Positions 39,450 through 42,865 of a stretch of DNA of 42,865 bases are shown here, one piece after another (the first letter of the stretch is position 1; each line of letters starts with the position of its first letter). This DNA is from Rhodospirillales bacterium. GTDB lineage: Bacteria; Pseudomonadota; Alphaproteobacteria; Reyranellales; Reyranellaceae. The translations under genes were made by a program, and so were the position numbers. The notes below the pieces were generated by a model. That model was not told the origin of the DNA. It saw only the letters and a list, made by a program, of their open reading frames with translations, and searched no databases. The DNA lies in the NCBI GenBank assembly GCA_947469635.1, contig CANIRG010000004.1, forward strand, positions 1 through 42,865. Direction: 5' to 3'.

Positions 39450-39460
39450 TTCGGACCGAA
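39450..39460. promoter_or_regulatory. 11-bp palindrome before the propeller ATG
   Basis: TTCGG-A-CCGAA is a perfect palindrome four bases upstream of the beta-propeller ATG. A Shine-Dalgarno-like AGGAG lies on its far side (about 14 bases before the ATG). It could be an operator or an mRNA hairpin covering the start site, but no partner is known. Confidence 0.3.
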
Positions 39461-39498
39461 CTCCTAGTAATAGTTGAAGCACCTTTCGGTCTTCAGCG

Positions 39499-40125
39499 CT
39501 ACCGGAGTTTGAACAGGGAGGCTGCGGCAGCGAGCCGCTCGATGCGCGGCCAGTCGCCGGCCGCCACGGCGTCGCGCGGCGCCACCCAGGAGCCCCCGAC
39601 ACAGGCTACATTGGGCAGCGCCAGGTAGGACGCTGCCGTCTCGGCGCTGACCCCGCCGGTAGGACAGAAGCGCAAGCCGGCCAACGGGGCGGCCACCGCC
39701 TTCAGCCAGCCAATGCCCCCTGCCATGTCTGCCGGGAAGAACTTTAAGAGCCGGAACCCCTGCTCCGACAGTTCCATGGCTTCGGACACGGTTTGCACCC
39801 CAGGCAGGAACGGCAGGCCCGATGCTTTTGCCGCCTGGGCCAGGGCGGGTGTGCAGCCAGGGCTGACGGCGAACCGGGCGCCCTTCTGCCTGACCTGGTC
39901 GAGCTGGCGGGCATCCAGCACCGTCCCTGCCCCGACCACCGCCTCCGGCACCTCGGCCGCGATCGCGCCCAAGGCCGCCAGCGCGGTATCCGTCCGAAGG
40001 GTGATCTCGAGGACCCGAAGGCCTCCCTTGACCAGCGCCCGGGCCAGCGGCACCGCGTCCTCCAGACGATCGATGGTCAAGACAGGCACGACCGGCGCGA
40101 GAGCGGCGATGGCGGCGATATCCAT
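39499..40125 (-). CDS. eda: KDPG/KDPGal-type aldolase
   Basis: The 208-residue protein has the Schiff-base Lys K128 in RLLKFFPADMAGG and the catalytic Glu E40 in VLEITLRTDTA. The phosphate-binding loop is in CPTGGVS. This is the class-I 2-keto-3-deoxy-6-phosphogluconate/galactonate aldolase fold, splitting the phosphorylated keto-deoxy acid to pyruvate and glyceraldehyde 3-phosphate. The ATG at 40125 follows the SDR stop by two bases. With the dehydratase and kinase it gives a complete sugar-acid route. Short-chain (unphosphorylated) substrates are also possible for the family. Confidence 0.9.
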   Translation of the reverse strand: MDIAAIAALAPVVPVLTIDRLEDAVPLARALVKGGLRVLEITLRTDTALAALGAIAAEVPEAVVGAGTVLDARQLDQVRQKGARFAVSPGCTPALAQAAKASGLPFLPGVQTVSEAMELSEQGFRLLKFFPADMAGGIGWLKAVAAPLAGLRFCPTGGVSAETAASYLALPNVACVGGSWVAPRDAVAAGDWPRIERLAAAASLFKLR

Positions 40126-40127
40126 CG

Positions 40128-41884
<1,757 letters not shown>

Positions 41885-41900
41885 GTTGCCGTCTCCTGCC

Positions 41901-42647
41901 TCAATTGACGCCCACGACGCGGCTGAGCGTCGGGCCGATTTCCTGGTGGATGACCAGGTCGGCATCGTCGTCCTGGTCCGTGGGGTCGCGGTTGACGATG
42001 ACCAGCCTGGCACCGCGACGCTTGGCGATGCGGGGAAAGCCGGCCGCCGGATAGACCACCAGGGAGCTGCCGAGCACGATGAACAGGTCGCAGCTCTGGG
42101 TCTCGTCCTGGGCCCGCGCCATCTGGATCTCGGGCATCGCCTGGCCGAAGGAGATCGTCGCCGTCTTGACGATGCCGTCGCACTTCTCACAGATCGGCAG
42201 CTTGCCGCTGGCGACGAAGTCCTTCTTGATCGGCGCCAGCTCGTAGCGCTGGCCGCAGTCGAGGCAGCTGGCGTAGGTCGTGTTGCCGTGCAGCTCGATG
42301 ATGCGCTGCTCGGGCACGCCCGAGCGCTGGTGCAGCCCGTCGATGTTCTGGGTGATGATGGCGCTCATGCGGCCCTGCTCCACGAGCTTGGCCAGGGCGC
42401 GATGGCCGGCGTTGGGCTCGGCCCTGGTCATGGTCTCGTCGGTCGCGAACTTGCGCCGCCATGCCTCGCGCCGCATTTCCTCCGACGACATGAAGTCGTC
42501 GAAATAGATCGGCTGGTACTTGGTCCAGATCCCGCCCGGCGAGCGGAAATCAGGGATGCCCGATTCCGTCGAGATGCCGGCGCCCGTGAAGGCCACGATG
42601 CGCTTGGCCGAACCGACCATCTCCCGCAGCCGCTCCAAATCGTCCAT
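41901..42647 (-). CDS. Sir2-family NAD-dependent protein deacylase
   Basis: The 248-residue sirtuin has the NAD motif FTGAGISTESGIPDFRSPGG, the TQNIDGLH motif, the catalytic His H120 in ELHGNTTY, and four zinc cysteines (C128, C131, C153, C156). It removes acetyl groups from lysine, releasing O-acetyl-ADP-ribose and nicotinamide. In bacteria, CobB-type sirtuins often reactivate acyl-CoA synthetases; none is in the window. It is the first gene of the minus-strand set ending in the aldolase. Confidence 0.92.
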   Translation of the reverse strand: MDDLERLREMVGSAKRIVAFTGAGISTESGIPDFRSPGGIWTKYQPIYFDDFMSSEEMRREAWRRKFATDETMTRAEPNAGHRALAKLVEQGRMSAIITQNIDGLHQRSGVPEQRIIELHGNTTYASCLDCGQRYELAPIKKDFVASGKLPICEKCDGIVKTATISFGQAMPEIQMARAQDETQSCDLFIVLGSSLVVYPAAGFPRIAKRRGARLVIVNRDPTDQDDDADLVIHQEIGPTLSRVVGVN

Positions 42648-42865
42648 GGCTCCCTCCTGTCACCCGATCATGGCACAGGCATGGCTGGATCGCGCGGGGT
42701 GCGTCGGAGCACGCGTTCGACACGATATCACCTCACCCTGAGAGCGTGTGAATCTTTGCGCTACAGGGGAGTTACCTCGTTAGGAACCGAGGCTTATGGG
42801 ATAGGCAGCTGTCAGCCTCGGCCTGTCGTGGTTGGCGACGGACCGGGACGACGAGCACCCTGTCA
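42648..42865. other. Right-edge region, possible mobile-element end
   Basis: No gene start is seen. A short terminal-repeat-like sequence starts at 42740 (GAGAGCGTGTGAATCTTTGC). A minus frame open from the right edge down to 42772 ends in TAA just beside it. Both together would fit the end of an insertion sequence cut by the edge, but the visible frame is under 32 codons and I cannot identify it. A small hairpin (CCTCG...CGAGG) lies at 42775-42792. Confidence 0.25.

Overview
The window is gene-dense, GC-rich chromosomal DNA from an alphaproteobacterium. The best lineage marker is a 100-residue accessory subunit of respiratory complex I (NDUFS4 type, 26417-26719), a family essentially confined to alphaproteobacteria and mitochondria. 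Many small exported hypothetical proteins, orphan solute-binding proteins and sugar-acid and acyl-CoA enzymes would fit an environmental Rhodospirillales or Reyranella-like heterotroph, but the genus is a guess. I see no rRNA, phage, CRISPR array or clear intact insertion sequence. Genes are tightly packed on both strands, and several convergent pairs share or abut stop codons.

Layout. 1-3.9 kb: the 5' part of a tripartite-tricarboxylate (Bug) binding protein, a DUF1493-like protein, a Zur-type repressor divergent from hisI, a TAT-lipoprotein, and an SPFH/band-7 protein preceded by a 55-residue membrane protein. 4-9.7 kb: a frameshifted MFS transporter, a 15-bp tandem repeat, an M81/MlrC-like peptidase, a lipoprotein, a beta-hydroxyacid dehydrogenase and four small enzymes or exported proteins. 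9.7-15.8 kb: an acetyltransferase, a TetR/LysE-exporter pair, and a LysR + S9 peptidase operon divergent from an acyl-CoA dehydrogenase. 15.8-18.8 kb: three co-directional genes for exported proteins of unknown function (coiled-coil/proline-rich, TAT-exported DUF1598-like, and membrane-anchored cysteine-rich). This is the best candidate here for an undescribed system. 19-24.6 kb: a complete TonB-dependent iron-uptake operon (receptor, PiuC-like dioxygenase, PepSY membrane protein, TonB, ExbB, ExbD) behind a Fur-box-like palindrome. 24.7-28.4 kb: a membrane protein, a 2OG oxygenase, tRNA-Arg, the complex I subunit, tRNA-Pro, a DUF2237 protein, an O-methyltransferase and an exported protein. 28.4-34.6 kb: a membrane-fused spermidine-synthase-like protein, an SMP-30-like protein, a double cold-shock-domain protein, a dienoyl-CoA-reductase-like SDR, a Rieske oxygenase and an exported PrcB-like protein. 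34.6-42.7 kb: an IlvD/Edd sugar-acid dehydratase divergent from a 2-keto-3-deoxy-sugar-acid kinase, a sterol-desaturase-family hydroxylase, a beta-propeller, then a minus-strand run of sirtuin, TAXI-type TRAP binding protein, SDR and KDPG-type aldolase.

Functional links. The Ton genes form one energised outer-membrane import machine. The dehydratase, kinase, aldolase and SDR together look like a non-phosphorylating-entry sugar-acid catabolic route ending in pyruvate plus glyceraldehyde 3-phosphate, or an oxidative branch. The most striking non-coding items are an inverted pair of 28-bp REP-like palindromes with a compensatory base-pair change (34571-34647), a nested inverted-repeat structure (18833-18946), the repeat array holding both convergent stop codons (5164-5238), and overlapping face-to-face hisI/zur promoters.
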